This document shows positions 41,951 through 51,844 of a stretch of DNA of 64,000 bases, in pieces. This DNA is from Solirubrobacterales bacterium (lineage in GTDB: Bacteria > Actinomycetota > Thermoleophilia > Solirubrobacterales > Solirubrobacteraceae). A program made the translations under genes and the position numbers. The stretch covers positions 70,921 through 134,920 of the forward strand of contig JAPLCJ010000049.1 in assembly GCA_026392255.1 (NCBI GenBank), written 5' to 3'. How positions within the stretch are numbered: the stretch's first letter is position 1; each line of letters starts with the position of its first letter. The notes beneath the pieces were generated by a model, which made no database searches, was not told the origin of the DNA, and saw only the letters and a list, made by a program, of their open reading frames with translations.

Positions 41951-42571
41951 TCAGGTGGATTGGCAGAGCTCGGCGGCCCGCTCAACCGCGAGCTCACAGA
42001 CCTCTGACAGAACCCCAGGGGCAACTAAGGCGACAACCACGTACGACTCGGACTTCTTCGCTACCACTGCCTCGGCTGCTGGCTCCCCGAATAGAACACA
42101 GACGGGAAGTTCTCCGTTGAAGATCGAGACGGCTCCTGTTTTCTTGTCAACGTCCAAAAACAGTGCGGGGACGATTGTCGGATCACCCGTTTGAGCTGGT
42201 TCTAAGGCGAGGGCCCAGAGTGGGACGCCCGTTTCCAGAGTCGCTAGGGCCAGCGCATCACCTGGTATTCCGTTTGGGCGGAACCCGCCCTCCAGCAGAC
42301 GCCTTCTGACGATCGATTCAAGAGTTCCGGAGCCAGTGTCCGGATCCATCCCCAGCTGGGCTCTGAGGGCCCTGTAATGGGCTGAAACGGGCTCCGTGTT
42401 TGCGAGAACTGCGGTTGCACCTGTGATTCGGTCTGCGGCATGGTCCAGTTCCAGCTGAAGGCCCAGCGAGTCAGGGCGCGCACCCCCCTGGACCGCAACC
42501 CAGAGAATCCCAATGCCGGGGAGTTCCGCAGCCAACTCCTCGGTGACGCTGCCCCGTATTGCCTCCATCAC
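41951..42571 (-). CDS. B3/B4-domain protein (PheRS beta-subunit editing-like domain)
   Basis: 206 residues with the tRNA-synthetase-associated B3/B4 fold: ALRAQLGMDPDTGSG, then LESIVRRRLLEGG, GIPGDALALATLETGVPLWAL (the region that in PheRS beta carries the editing site). Free-standing B3/B4 proteins may hydrolyse misacylated amino acids or bind tRNA. It overlaps the thioredoxin-like gene by four bases (ATGA) and lies at the end of the MCE operon, an unexpected place. Confidence 0.75.
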   Translation of the reverse strand: MMEAIRGSVTEELAAELPGIGILWVAVQGGARPDSLGLQLELDHAADRITGATAVLANTEPVSAHYRALRAQLGMDPDTGSGTLESIVRRRLLEGGFRPNGIPGDALALATLETGVPLWALALEPAQTGDPTIVPALFLDVDKKTGAVSIFNGELPVCVLFGEPAAEAVVAKKSESYVVVALVAPGVLSEVCELAVERAAELCQST

Positions 42572-43137
42572 TGAAGCAGTTCAGAGGCCTTGTTCGCAAG
42601 CCAGACAGGATCTGTTGTGTCAGAGCCGATCAGCGTTCCACGGACCTCACCTCCGCGGGAAGCGACAACAGCTGTCGGGCAGACGGCAATCCCGTAACGC
42701 GTTGACAGCGCGCCGTCCCGATCCTGGACGACGGTCACACCGGGGGCCCGAAGCGCAAACTTACGCAGCTGAGTCCGTGAGCCTTGGAGTCCAACAAGAA
42801 CTCGGGTTATCCCCGGATATTTAAGTCCTGCGAAGGAATCAGCGAGGCCGGCGCAGTCTTTGTCGGAAACGGTCACGAACCCAATGATCATTGGCCCTGT
42901 CTTGAGTGCGGAGCAGGATGTGAAGGCGCCCTTCAATTTGACTCCGCAAGCCGAGTCCGAAATGTTGACATCTCCCACCAGGGTGGACAAGGCAAGCGGG
43001 GCTGCAAACACCGGCATTGCACTACCCACGGCAGGGCCTCGAGCCCCGCTCCCCTTGTGCTCAGAGGTTGCGACCAGGATCGACACTCCGATGACTGCGA
43101 GGACTACAGCCCCGACTAGCCTCGATTGCCTTTTCAC
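42568..43137 (-). CDS. Membrane-anchored thioredoxin-fold protein
   Basis: 189 residues, N-terminal signal anchor (LVGAVVLAVIGVSILVATS), then an AhpC/TlpA-like fold (GPMIIGFVTVSDKDCAGLADS; VTVVQDRDGALSTRYGIAVCPTAVVAS). The usual CxxC at the first motif is VSDKDC, so only one cysteine stays there; the cis-Pro is present in CPTAVV. It cannot be a standard dithiol oxidoreductase. It is coupled to the MMPL gene (one-base overlap, GTG start) at the end of the MCE operon, suggesting a role in folding or protecting exported subunits. Confidence 0.65.
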   Translation of the reverse strand: MKRQSRLVGAVVLAVIGVSILVATSEHKGSGARGPAVGSAMPVFAAPLALSTLVGDVNISDSACGVKLKGAFTSCSALKTGPMIIGFVTVSDKDCAGLADSFAGLKYPGITRVLVGLQGSRTQLRKFALRAPGVTVVQDRDGALSTRYGIAVCPTAVVASRGGEVRGTLIGSDTTDPVWLANKASELLQ

Positions 43138-45740
43138 TAGGCCGGATTCCCTCGTCGGTCAAGCACTCTGACCATTGCCGGAACGATGATCACGACTGCT
43201 ACTAGGGCGACAAGAAGATCAACGACAGTTGCCAATCCAAAGTCACGCAGGATCCTGATATCGCTCAGGAGGAGGACTCCGAAACCAGTGATCACCGTAA
43301 GCGCCGAAACCCCGATGGCCCTGCCCGTCGTGGCAAAAGCGTGGGTCAGCGCGTCCTCCACGCCTACTCCCTTCAACTGTTCAGCCCGCGATCGCTCCGA
43401 GAGCAGGACCGCGAATTCAGTTCCGATGGCGATTACCAATGCACCAAGCGCTGCTGAAAGAGGGTTGAGATCAATTCCCAAGATCCACAGAGCGAGCGTG
43501 GCCCAACCCGTTGCGAGTGCAGTTGCCGCGATCGGGACCGCGATGCGTCGGGCTGACCGCAGGGCAACAAATAGAACCAGCGCCGCTCCGAGCAGCGCGA
43601 CCAACGTAATCAGCCTCCGCGATCCGGCATCTGAGAGGCGCTCGTTGGCTGAGGCAGTTATCACCGGGAGACCGCCCACCTGAGCGGTGATGCCGGCTGG
43701 GGCAGTCTTGGCCCGCTCGCGCAAGTCGTCAAACACTGCCTGCTGGTCAGCCAGCGGCATCAGCCTCACCCCAAAACTCGTCAGCACCGCGTCACCGTTG
43801 GCGGTGATGACCGCTGACTTGAAGTACTCAGGGACCGCTGCGATTGCCGCCTTAGTATCGGCCGCAGAGCCACTCCCACTGACGAGGTCAGTCAGCGAGA
43901 CACCGGGGCACAGCGCGGCCCCACGGCAACCAGTCTTTGGTGAATAACCCCAGCGCTGCAGGGCGCCGGACTCAACACCAGCAAGCCACTTAAGCGTCGC
44001 GGGATCAGTGACCCCGGGTCCCGTCAGCAACAGATCGACTTCGCCAGCAACCCCTGTCTGTGTCTGGAGGGCTTCAAGGTTCCTCAGCGCCGGCGTGCCT
44101 GACGGAACAAGCCTCGTAATGTCGGACTCCACCGCGAGATTCCCCTCAACGGCCCATCCTGCCAACGAAAGTGCCAGCGCCACAAGTAACACCCGACCGG
44201 GATTACGTACCAAAAGTCCCGAGACGGTGGCAACGCGGCCTTGGCCTTTCAAACGCTGACTGACCGGCGCGAGCAGCCCCTTGATCCCAAGTCCCGCCGA
44301 GTCCATCCAGTCAGCTGCGCGTCCGGTGAGGTTGGGCGCAGTCAGCCCACCGGCCAAGCCAGCTGACCCAACAGCGAACGCCGCCACGAGAGCAATTCCG
44401 ACGCCTGCCACGAGGACAAGGCCAAAGCCTCTAACCATGGGCACGGGCGACAACATCAATGCTAGAAAGCCTGCGGCGGTAGCCATCGCGGCAGCAACAA
44501 TTGGCGGCCCGGCGACCCCAGCCGCCTCGACAGCGCTTTCCTCCACAGATGCTCCTGCTGATTGCTCCAACTCAATCGCCCTCGCCTGAAGCTGCACCGC
44601 ATAGTCAACTGCCAAGCCGATCAGGACGGGAACGCCACCTACCGCAGCAACTGTGAAGGAAAGACCGAGGATGGCCATTCCTCCGAAGACCAAAGACGTC
44701 GTCAGTAGGGCAAGCAGCAGCGGGAGAAGCCTTGCTCGGACTGGAAACGCTAACCCGAGTGCAAGCGCCATCAGGAGTGCCGCTGCCAGAAGCAGCGGCA
44801 AGGCGCCTGCCGCAACCTCATCCGCGAGCGAGTCAGCCAAGACGCTGGCTCCAGTAACTACGTAATGCCCGTTGCGGAGACGGAAGTCTGGCATCCGAGT
44901 TGCCGCCTCAACGTCCTTAACCAGCTGCCGCTTGGCTACATCACTCAGACCCGTTCGTGGGCGGACCTGAATCAAGGCGGCCTCAGCTGAAGGGAACAAG
45001 CCGGAGAACTGAGCTTTGGGCTGCCCCACCCCGCGGCTGGCATCAAACGCAACTAGAGAGACAAAGTCCTGATTGGCAATGCTGGGAAGGCCCTTAATCC
45101 CGGTCTGGACTTGGAGTTGGGCAAGTAGAGCGGCGGACTTTTTCTGTTCAGCCTCACCTGCTGCGGCGGCAGCTGCGGCGGCTTCCTGGGAAGTCTTCCC
45201 GGCTGCGAGCGCGTCCCGCCGAGCTTTGGCGGATGCGGTCTCGACGCGGAGCGCAGCACTTTTGAGCTCGGTACTAAGAGCAGCGGTCAGCTGGTTGGAA
45301 GCCTCGTTGATGAATGTTGCTGGTCCGTAGACACGCTTGACCGAGCCGCTCTTGGCAATCCGCGCACACGCACTATCCGCTCCCCCATATGGCTGAGCAC
45401 CCTTGGGCACTTGCCCTCCAAGGCAGCCCTCGAGCTGAAGAAGTCGGCCGATATCTGTCGTCAGCAGGAGCTCACGCAGGTTCTCCTGCGCCATCACAGC
45501 AATGGTGTCATCTCCGAACCTTGCCCGAATTTGATCTGTGGACGCAGCTGCTGCGCTGGCCTTGGGAACTAGCGCGTCTGTGCCCGCAGACGGCTTCAGA
45601 CCGAAGAACGCTGCCCCAGCGAAGCTCAGCCCCACAACCACCGCAAACAGACCGACAACTCGCCTATTGGCAGTGCAGAAAAGTGACAGCGCACTCAACG
45701 CCGATGACAGGCGACCAGTCTGCTCTGGAGTTTGGGACAT
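43137..45740 (-). CDS. MMPL/RND-family lipid exporter
   Basis: 867 residues with about 12 membrane segments in two halves, each preceded by a large extracytoplasmic loop: N-terminal segment LFAVVVGLSFAGAAFFGL, a loop containing SGSVKRVYGPATFI, then LPLLLAAALLMALALGLAF; the second half starts at GRVLLVALALSLAGWAVEG. The VGGVPVLIGLAVDYAVQ stretch carries the Asp-Tyr pair of the proton path in RND proteins. MMPL proteins export lipids. It follows the MCE genes, 34 bases after the last, so it probably works on the same lipids, either exporting or partnering the importer. Confidence 0.85.
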   Translation of the reverse strand: MSQTPEQTGRLSSALSALSLFCTANRRVVGLFAVVVGLSFAGAAFFGLKPSAGTDALVPKASAAAASTDQIRARFGDDTIAVMAQENLRELLLTTDIGRLLQLEGCLGGQVPKGAQPYGGADSACARIAKSGSVKRVYGPATFINEASNQLTAALSTELKSAALRVETASAKARRDALAAGKTSQEAAAAAAAAGEAEQKKSAALLAQLQVQTGIKGLPSIANQDFVSLVAFDASRGVGQPKAQFSGLFPSAEAALIQVRPRTGLSDVAKRQLVKDVEAATRMPDFRLRNGHYVVTGASVLADSLADEVAAGALPLLLAAALLMALALGLAFPVRARLLPLLLALLTTSLVFGGMAILGLSFTVAAVGGVPVLIGLAVDYAVQLQARAIELEQSAGASVEESAVEAAGVAGPPIVAAAMATAAGFLALMLSPVPMVRGFGLVLVAGVGIALVAAFAVGSAGLAGGLTAPNLTGRAADWMDSAGLGIKGLLAPVSQRLKGQGRVATVSGLLVRNPGRVLLVALALSLAGWAVEGNLAVESDITRLVPSGTPALRNLEALQTQTGVAGEVDLLLTGPGVTDPATLKWLAGVESGALQRWGYSPKTGCRGAALCPGVSLTDLVSGSGSAADTKAAIAAVPEYFKSAVITANGDAVLTSFGVRLMPLADQQAVFDDLRERAKTAPAGITAQVGGLPVITASANERLSDAGSRRLITLVALLGAALVLFVALRSARRIAVPIAATALATGWATLALWILGIDLNPLSAALGALVIAIGTEFAVLLSERSRAEQLKGVGVEDALTHAFATTGRAIGVSALTVITGFGVLLLSDIRILRDFGLATVVDLLVALVAVVIIVPAMVRVLDRRGNPA

Positions 45741-45774
45741 AGCCGGGTGTCCGCCTCAGACCCTCAGCGCGAGC

Positions 45775-47319
45775 TCAGGGAGCCGCTGCGATTTCCGGGA
45801 ACAGCTGGGAGAAGCCACTGACGTTGTCCTGCAGCGTGCAGGCAGGAGCAAACGGAGCATTCGTCGTGCCGGAGAAAGCCATCGCCTTAATGGCCTGAAC
45901 GAGTGTGGCGTCCGCATCAAAGGCTGGCGACGGACTCACAGGATGGTCCGGTGCATCAGCCGCAGTCGGAGCATTAGGCACGACCGATCCGCTGCACTGA
46001 CTAATTTGGTAGCCCTTCAGCTGGAAGCTGCTTGGCAGCACACCACCTGAGGCGCTGAAGTAAGGCGTTGTCCTGTTCGTGGTTGGCCGGTCTGGGAAGG
46101 CAACCAGCGAAAGCAGGTTGAGCGGCGCGGAGGCGCGCAGGTAGTGCGCCCCGGTGGGAGCCCACGGAAGCGGAATTCCATCAGTGGCCTGGGTTGTGCC
46201 GGCTGCGTTGCCGAGGAACGCAGGGATTGTGGTCTTGTAGACCCCTAGGAAGCTGAGCATCGGGTTGAGCTGCGCAAGGAATGGGTCTAGCTGTCCGAGG
46301 ACATCGCTCAACCCCTTATGCGTTGGGTCTCCGTTGAGGAACAGGCCAAGTGCAGGCACCCCAGCAGTCGATGCGTCCTCTAGCGCCCCGAGCTTGGTCG
46401 TAACCGTCTTCAAGGAGGGCGCAAGCTGACCTGCTGACACGAGAATTGGGCTCAACTGCTCAGCCGCAGGCTGGAGCTGTTGAATCAGCGGATCAGCATC
46501 TTGAGCGAATTCGCTCAGGCGGGTGAGTGTTTTGGTGCTCTCTGCCTCAAAGGTTGGCAGGACCTCAAATGTTTGAGCGAGCTGCTCGTTGCGCTGAGCG
46601 GTCGTGGTGAAGACAGCGTTCGAGTTAGTAATCAGCTGTTGGAACTGGTTGCTGCGCTCAGTCAACGCTGCGAACACCGTCCCTGTGTCTCGCACAAGGC
46701 CCTTGACCGCAGCCGATTCGCTGTTGAGCACGGCCATCAGCTGATCCGCTGTATCTGTGAAGGCCGGAAGGTTGCCGAAGGCATCATTCAGGTCTCCGCC
46801 CCGTCCAGCGATGCCGGCGGCCGCCCCTTGCTGCCAATCCTGGAATCCCTTCCGGGTAGGAGCATCAAAGGCCGCGAAGATCCTGTCGATCGTGACCTGA
46901 GGCCGAACCTGTTTCTCTGGGAGGGTCGCGCCGTCAGCCAACGCGACTCCGTTGGCCCTGTTGCCCGGAGTGAGCTCCACATAGGTCTCCCCGAGGAGCG
47001 TCTTGGTGCGGAGGATCGCCCGAGTATCAGCTGGGATCGGCGAGTAGCGAGGGTCGATCTGGAGCTCGGCCCTGGTGGCATTGCCCTTCCCGAGTGACAC
47101 CGATGCGACCTTCCCTACGGGGACTCCACTGATTCGAACATCAGCCTGACTGGCCAGCTGCCCGGCAGCCTCAAAATTGACGCTAACGCGGTAGCCCTTT
47201 GCTGCAAATGGGACTGGACCACCGAACGCGACCCAGAGGAACAGGATCAAGCCGAAGCAAGAGAGCGCAAAAGAGGCCATTACAAGAAGGCGTGGGAGTG
47301 TGGGGGCTTGTTTTTGCAC
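45775..47319 (-). CDS. MCE-family protein (sixth MCE subunit)
   Basis: 514 residues, GTG start. One N-terminal membrane segment (MASFALSCFGLILFLWVAF) and an MCE domain (about residues 40-120: YRVSVNFEAAGQLASQADVR, then ISGVPVGKVASV, LGETYVELTPG). A helical stretch of heptad repeats (about 135-330) follows, forming the tunnel part in mycobacterial MCE complexes, and a Pro/Thr-rich tail. It starts four bases after the previous MCE stop and precedes the MMPL gene. Ligand lipid unknown. Confidence 0.9.
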   Translation of the reverse strand: MQKQAPTLPRLLVMASFALSCFGLILFLWVAFGGPVPFAAKGYRVSVNFEAAGQLASQADVRISGVPVGKVASVSLGKGNATRAELQIDPRYSPIPADTRAILRTKTLLGETYVELTPGNRANGVALADGATLPEKQVRPQVTIDRIFAAFDAPTRKGFQDWQQGAAAGIAGRGGDLNDAFGNLPAFTDTADQLMAVLNSESAAVKGLVRDTGTVFAALTERSNQFQQLITNSNAVFTTTAQRNEQLAQTFEVLPTFEAESTKTLTRLSEFAQDADPLIQQLQPAAEQLSPILVSAGQLAPSLKTVTTKLGALEDASTAGVPALGLFLNGDPTHKGLSDVLGQLDPFLAQLNPMLSFLGVYKTTIPAFLGNAAGTTQATDGIPLPWAPTGAHYLRASAPLNLLSLVAFPDRPTTNRTTPYFSASGGVLPSSFQLKGYQISQCSGSVVPNAPTAADAPDHPVSPSPAFDADATLVQAIKAMAFSGTTNAPFAPACTLQDNVSGFSQLFPEIAAAP

Positions 47320-47322
47320 TAG

Positions 47323-48705
47323 CTAGGAGCCTCTGCAGACTGGAGCTGGGACGGTCGTTGGGCGTGGTGGGCGGAGCAGCTCGACCGTAGCCCATGCGCT
47401 GGGGCTACCGACAAGGTAGTTACCTGCAGGAGCACAAACCTCGGAGAGGATGTTGTAGATCGTGCTGAACGCATGCTTGGAGCCTAGGAACACGCTCTGG
47501 CGCACTGGACCAGCGGCATCTTGATTGATCAGCTGGGCGCTGGTGTTGTGGCCAAGCCAGAACAGGTCAAACATGTAGGACGGCACATCACCAGCAGGGT
47601 CGTACGCCAACTCATTGAGGCCGTAGTTCAGGCTCTTGCCGGTCTTTACAAGCCCAGGGCCGGCAGCGGCAAGATCCTCGGACGCTGGGGCCAGATCCCT
47701 CAGTGCAGGCTGCACTGAACTTGGACCTGAAGCCGCGGCGAATGGGCGCAGTTGCGTCTGAATCGCAGAGATTGTCTCGGAGAAGAAGTCTTGCGAAGCG
47801 ACTTGAACCGCTGTCAGCCCGCGTGCTGACGGACGGAGAGCTTCAAGTGTTGGGCCAGCAATCAACGAGGAGCTGTTGACGTTCTTGACGGCCGAGTTGG
47901 TGGCTTCAAGCGCCCCTGGCAGGAGGCTGATTGTCTTCTTCAGATTGGACTCTTGGGCTGCGAAATCCCCGAGCACGGCATTGCTGCTGTCGACAAATGC
48001 CGCCAGCTGAGTGTCTTTTTTGCCCAGCTCAGTGAGGAGCAGGCCGAGCGAGGTTGTCACACGCTTCATGTTTGCCTGCCTGTACTGAAGCTGGCTGGTG
48101 ATCTTCGCGATGTTCCGCTGTGTGGGGTCAAACCGTCTCAATACCTGAGCCAGGGTACGTCCGTTCTTAACAAGGCCCTGTCCGCCACCGTTGAGGAGAA
48201 GTACGAGGTAGTCACGCGTGTCAGCATCAAGCACGGAGAGGAACTCGTCGAAGTTGACGTCGGGCTGCGTGTGCGAAACGGGCAGAACATCATCGGGTCT
48301 CAAAGCAGGCCCACCTGCCGCAGTACCTGGGTCAAGCGCAATAACCATGTCCTTGAGGCCAGTCTTAGGGCGGAGCAGCATCGTGGCGTCAGGATGGATG
48401 CGATCACGGAACTTGGGCTCAAGCTCCATGCTGACAACTGCCCGACCGTTCTCAAGTTGGACATCCGTCACATTGCCGATGGGTACTCCCGCGACATTGA
48501 TGGTCTGTCCCTGCCCCGGGGTCACTGCTTGTGCGGTGGAGAACTGCGCTTTAAACGTGAATGTTTCCTTACCCAGAACTGGAACCCAGCTAGGGGCAAT
48601 AATGTTCTGGTGGGCGAGGATGTAAAGGGTTATGCCGCCGGCGATCACGACCAGTGAAATCACGGCGAGGAAGTCCTTCAGGTGCTTTCGGATCGCGGTT
48701 CCCAT
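47323..48705 (-). CDS. MCE-family protein (fifth MCE subunit)
   Basis: 460 residues. N-terminal anchor (FLAVISLVVIAGGITLYILA), MCE domain (about 50-130: FTFKAQFSTAQAVTPGQGQ, INVAGVPIGNVTDV, LKDMVIALDPG), and a long helical region. The start overlaps the previous stop by one base (TGATG). Its MCE domain lacks the usual SANQ-type linker, so it is the most divergent of the six by eye, but the fold is clear. Confidence 0.88.
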   Translation of the reverse strand: MGTAIRKHLKDFLAVISLVVIAGGITLYILAHQNIIAPSWVPVLGKETFTFKAQFSTAQAVTPGQGQTINVAGVPIGNVTDVQLENGRAVVSMELEPKFRDRIHPDATMLLRPKTGLKDMVIALDPGTAAGGPALRPDDVLPVSHTQPDVNFDEFLSVLDADTRDYLVLLLNGGGQGLVKNGRTLAQVLRRFDPTQRNIAKITSQLQYRQANMKRVTTSLGLLLTELGKKDTQLAAFVDSSNAVLGDFAAQESNLKKTISLLPGALEATNSAVKNVNSSSLIAGPTLEALRPSARGLTAVQVASQDFFSETISAIQTQLRPFAAASGPSSVQPALRDLAPASEDLAAAGPGLVKTGKSLNYGLNELAYDPAGDVPSYMFDLFWLGHNTSAQLINQDAAGPVRQSVFLGSKHAFSTIYNILSEVCAPAGNYLVGSPSAWATVELLRPPRPTTVPAPVCRGS

Positions 48706-50291
48706 CAGCCTGGGGATCCGTTCGGGTCAGGCAAGCCCTTACTTGCGTTGGAGTCGTTCAGGTCAAGCGGTTGGTTGGTCGGCGAAGTTACGCACTTGTT
48801 GGCAGGCTTGTAGTCAGGTGCGTTGGCTCGCCCGAAGTACTTGGGGCTTGTTCCTAGAGGCTTGCTCGGCATGTTGCCAAACAGAGGCGTCTGAAGCTGT
48901 GGGTTTCCGGTTTCGCTGTACTCGTTCATCTCAACCTTGAGGTTGCCATCGGTAGAGCTGTTCTGCGTCTGCTGGGCGCCACCGGGCTGAGCACGGATGA
49001 ACTGACCGTTGCCGTCGTAGTTCTGGCTCTCACCGGCGAGGCCAACGAGGGCGAACCAGAAGTCCTTATACGCAGCCTGGCCCGTGGAGAAGTCATAGCT
49101 TGCACCCGCATCGGTGATGCTCGTGTCACCGGTTGGGAGGAACTTGTAGTAGAAGCACTGAGCCATGTCAGTTGCTTGTGGCAGGAAGGAAATCTGCTGA
49201 CCAACCGTTGTGGCTGTATCAGCAGTTATCGGGCCGAGGAGCTTCATGACTGCCCCAAGGTTTGCCGGTGCCAAGAGAGCGGCTGTCTGTTCGGCCCAAG
49301 GGGTACCAACGGCAACTGTGGCCGGGGTCTCACGCACGGATGGGATCAGATCGAGTGAGAACGCGCTGAGTGACGGCAATGCCTTGTCCAGGCTGCCAAG
49401 CGCGTCGTAGGTGTTGCTGATTGTTGGACCTAAGAGCGCAGCTGATTGCCTCAACGCGGTCGGGTTGGAGCCCAGCCCAGACATGGTCTTACTGAAGTTG
49501 GTGACGAAGCTGGCGAGGGTCGCCTCGTTACGACCGAGCTCAGTCGTGGTCGACGCCAGACCAGAGATCAACTTCGAGAGGTCACCTGGCTTCTCACCAA
49601 GGAATCCCTGATTCACGATCGCGGTGCCCTTGAAGGCCTGCGGCGTCCACTTCAGTGACTTGTTGAGCGCTTCACCACCGGTCGTGTCGCGAACCTCAGG
49701 ATCCTGCTGGGCGTTTTCAGCAGCGGTCGGCTTGGAATTGAGGCCGGTCCCCAACCCAACCAGAAGATTCTGAAGATCCTGCCTTGATGCGTACTGCAAG
49801 CTCGTAAGCACCTGATCCAGCTGCACTGGAGTCGATGTCTGAGTTACCGGGATCACTCCACCATCTGAGACCTCAGGCGCAGAAGGGGTCCCAGGCTGAA
49901 GATCCACGAAGAAGTTGCCCTCAAGGAAGATCCGTGGGCGAATTTTGAGCTGGGCGTCCTTATGGATTGGCAGACCGTTGTCATCCATCTCCATGGTCAC
50001 TAGTGCAGCTGATGTCTTGCCGTAACGCTCTACGTCCACTACCTTGCCGACGTTGACTCCCGCGATACGGACCGGGGATGCAGGCCTGATCGAGTTAGCC
50101 GACGTGAATACTGCCTTCACCTGATAACCGCTTGTGAACGGTATGTCCTTTGTGAAGCCAAGGTAGAGGCCAACGGCCGCAACCGCGAGGAACACGGCGG
50201 CAAGCCGGGGGTTGTTCTGCGGACGCAGACGACGGGGGACTTCCTTCCCGTTGGAGCTAGCTCCGTTTGGTGTGTTTCGATCGGTGCTCAT
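48705..50291 (-). CDS. MCE-family protein (fourth MCE subunit)
   Basis: 528 residues. A 28-residue basic N-terminus precedes the membrane segment (LAAVFLAVAAVGLYLGF). MCE domain (about 50-140: YQVKAVFTSANSIRPASPVR, IAGVNVGKVVDV, LEGNFFVDLQPG). The middle is helical; the C-terminal 100 residues are Pro/Asn/Gln-rich (RANAPDYKPANKCV). It overlaps the third MCE gene by four bases. Part of the six-subunit set. Confidence 0.9.
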   Translation of the reverse strand: MSTDRNTPNGASSNGKEVPRRLRPQNNPRLAAVFLAVAAVGLYLGFTKDIPFTSGYQVKAVFTSANSIRPASPVRIAGVNVGKVVDVERYGKTSAALVTMEMDDNGLPIHKDAQLKIRPRIFLEGNFFVDLQPGTPSAPEVSDGGVIPVTQTSTPVQLDQVLTSLQYASRQDLQNLLVGLGTGLNSKPTAAENAQQDPEVRDTTGGEALNKSLKWTPQAFKGTAIVNQGFLGEKPGDLSKLISGLASTTTELGRNEATLASFVTNFSKTMSGLGSNPTALRQSAALLGPTISNTYDALGSLDKALPSLSAFSLDLIPSVRETPATVAVGTPWAEQTAALLAPANLGAVMKLLGPITADTATTVGQQISFLPQATDMAQCFYYKFLPTGDTSITDAGASYDFSTGQAAYKDFWFALVGLAGESQNYDGNGQFIRAQPGGAQQTQNSSTDGNLKVEMNEYSETGNPQLQTPLFGNMPSKPLGTSPKYFGRANAPDYKPANKCVTSPTNQPLDLNDSNASKGLPDPNGSPG

Positions 50292-51844
50292 TTGCCAGGT
50301 GGTGTCGCTGGTGGAGTGGTTGAATCGTGGAGCGTTCCGGCAAATGGGTTAAGGCCCGCGGCAGCATCCAGCTGAGCGAACTGCTTGGTTGCCGTGCCGT
50401 CTACGGATGGGAAGGACTCGTTACCGGCACCGCAGGCCTTGACCGCCTGACCTGGAGCTGCCGTGTACGGGAAGGAGTTGGAGTGGAGGTAATTGGTGCC
50501 GAACGAACCGTTCCCTGTTGGGCCATTCGCATACGTCTTGGTCGCTCCTTCAGGATTGGTGAATGGGCTGCCGGAAGCGCCGCCCTCAGAGTTGGACGAC
50601 CATGCACTCCATGGTGTGGGTCCGTTCGCACCAACAATCGGAAGTGCGCGCTGGAGCGCACCGCCGCCCGCTTGGCCTCCGGATGTGAAGGTGAACCCGT
50701 CGCTTGAACTGCTGGCAACGTTTCGAAGTAGGACGCTGAGGTAATTGCAGGTTGTCTGCGCTGGAGCCACGAAGCTGATTGTTGGATTGGCCGCTGTCGT
50801 TGTGTCATACAACCTGCTGACACCATTGGTCGTATCGGTATCGGTCAGGAAGGTCTGAAGTGACGTGAACAGCGTTGCGAGGCGCGTGTTGAGCTCAGGT
50901 GAGCGGTCAACGCCTCCGCCAGACTCGGCTCCGGCCACAACTGCTTGCGACAGCGTAGTTGCCGACGCCCCAAGGGCCTCGGTGCCTGGAGTAAGTGTCT
51001 TAAAGAAGGTTGCTGAATGAGCAAGGAACGGACGCTGGAGTGGAAGCTGAGTCGTAGCTGCGTCGAGTGCGGCAGGGCCGCCCTCAATGGTGGCCTGAAT
51101 TGAATCCGTAACCGTGGCGAGCGCGCCGAATGTGGCATCCAAGCCCATGAACAGTGACGCCTGCTCCTCAGCGACTGGGGCCGTCTGAGTTGCAGCGTTG
51201 TTCAACGCGGGGAACAACCGCACGAGGCCCGTGTTGGGATCACTGAGGTTCTTCATCACCGGCTGCAGGTTGGCCAGTAGCGGCCCGAGGTTGCGGAGAG
51301 TCTGGTTGAGGTCAAGCCCACGGCCACCAATGGCGTTCCCAAATTCGATCAGGTTGGCGCTGGAGGCGACTCTGGTCGGCTCATCAAACATGTTGAAAAT
51401 GTCATCAATCTGGACCGGCTTTGGAGTTGCTGCTGAGATAGGCATGGTTGTGCCCGTAGCGAATCCAGTCGCCGCCTTGCCGCGGGTGATGTCCACGTAC
51501 TTCAGACCCAGTGGGGATACTGGACGCACTTCGATTGTCGAGTCGCTTGGGATCGGCTCTACCTTCTTGTCCAGCTGCATTTCAATCAGGGCAGTGGTTC
51601 GGCCATCGGCCCAGGTCTTCGGAGTTATCGCGGTGACCATGCCGACTCTGGAACCGCCGATCTTGACCTCATTGCCCTTGACGAGACTGTTGGCATTAGG
51701 TACCTGAGCGGTCACCTTGTACTTGGGAACAAAGGGCAGGCCCGTATTGGCGTTGTACGCGAGGAACACGGCCACAACCGTGATCAGAATCGTGGCGCCA
51801 CCAATCAGGATTGGGTTGCCGGCGATGGAGTTACTGCGCCTCAT
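50288..51844 (-). CDS. MCE-family protein (third MCE subunit)
   Basis: 518 residues. N-terminal membrane segment (ILIGGATILITVVAVFLAY), MCE domain (about 40-125: YKVTAQVPNANSLVKGNEVK, IGGSRVGMVTAI, LGLKYVDITRG), helical middle and a Gly/Ser/Pro-rich C-terminal 90 residues (SSNSEGGASGSPFT). It overlaps both neighbours by four bases. Together with the other five it should form the hetero-hexameric MCE tunnel. Confidence 0.9.
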   Translation of the reverse strand: MRRSNSIAGNPILIGGATILITVVAVFLAYNANTGLPFVPKYKVTAQVPNANSLVKGNEVKIGGSRVGMVTAITPKTWADGRTTALIEMQLDKKVEPIPSDSTIEVRPVSPLGLKYVDITRGKAATGFATGTTMPISAATPKPVQIDDIFNMFDEPTRVASSANLIEFGNAIGGRGLDLNQTLRNLGPLLANLQPVMKNLSDPNTGLVRLFPALNNAATQTAPVAEEQASLFMGLDATFGALATVTDSIQATIEGGPAALDAATTQLPLQRPFLAHSATFFKTLTPGTEALGASATTLSQAVVAGAESGGGVDRSPELNTRLATLFTSLQTFLTDTDTTNGVSRLYDTTTAANPTISFVAPAQTTCNYLSVLLRNVASSSSDGFTFTSGGQAGGGALQRALPIVGANGPTPWSAWSSNSEGGASGSPFTNPEGATKTYANGPTGNGSFGTNYLHSNSFPYTAAPGQAVKACGAGNESFPSVDGTATKQFAQLDAAAGLNPFAGTLHDSTTPPATPPGK

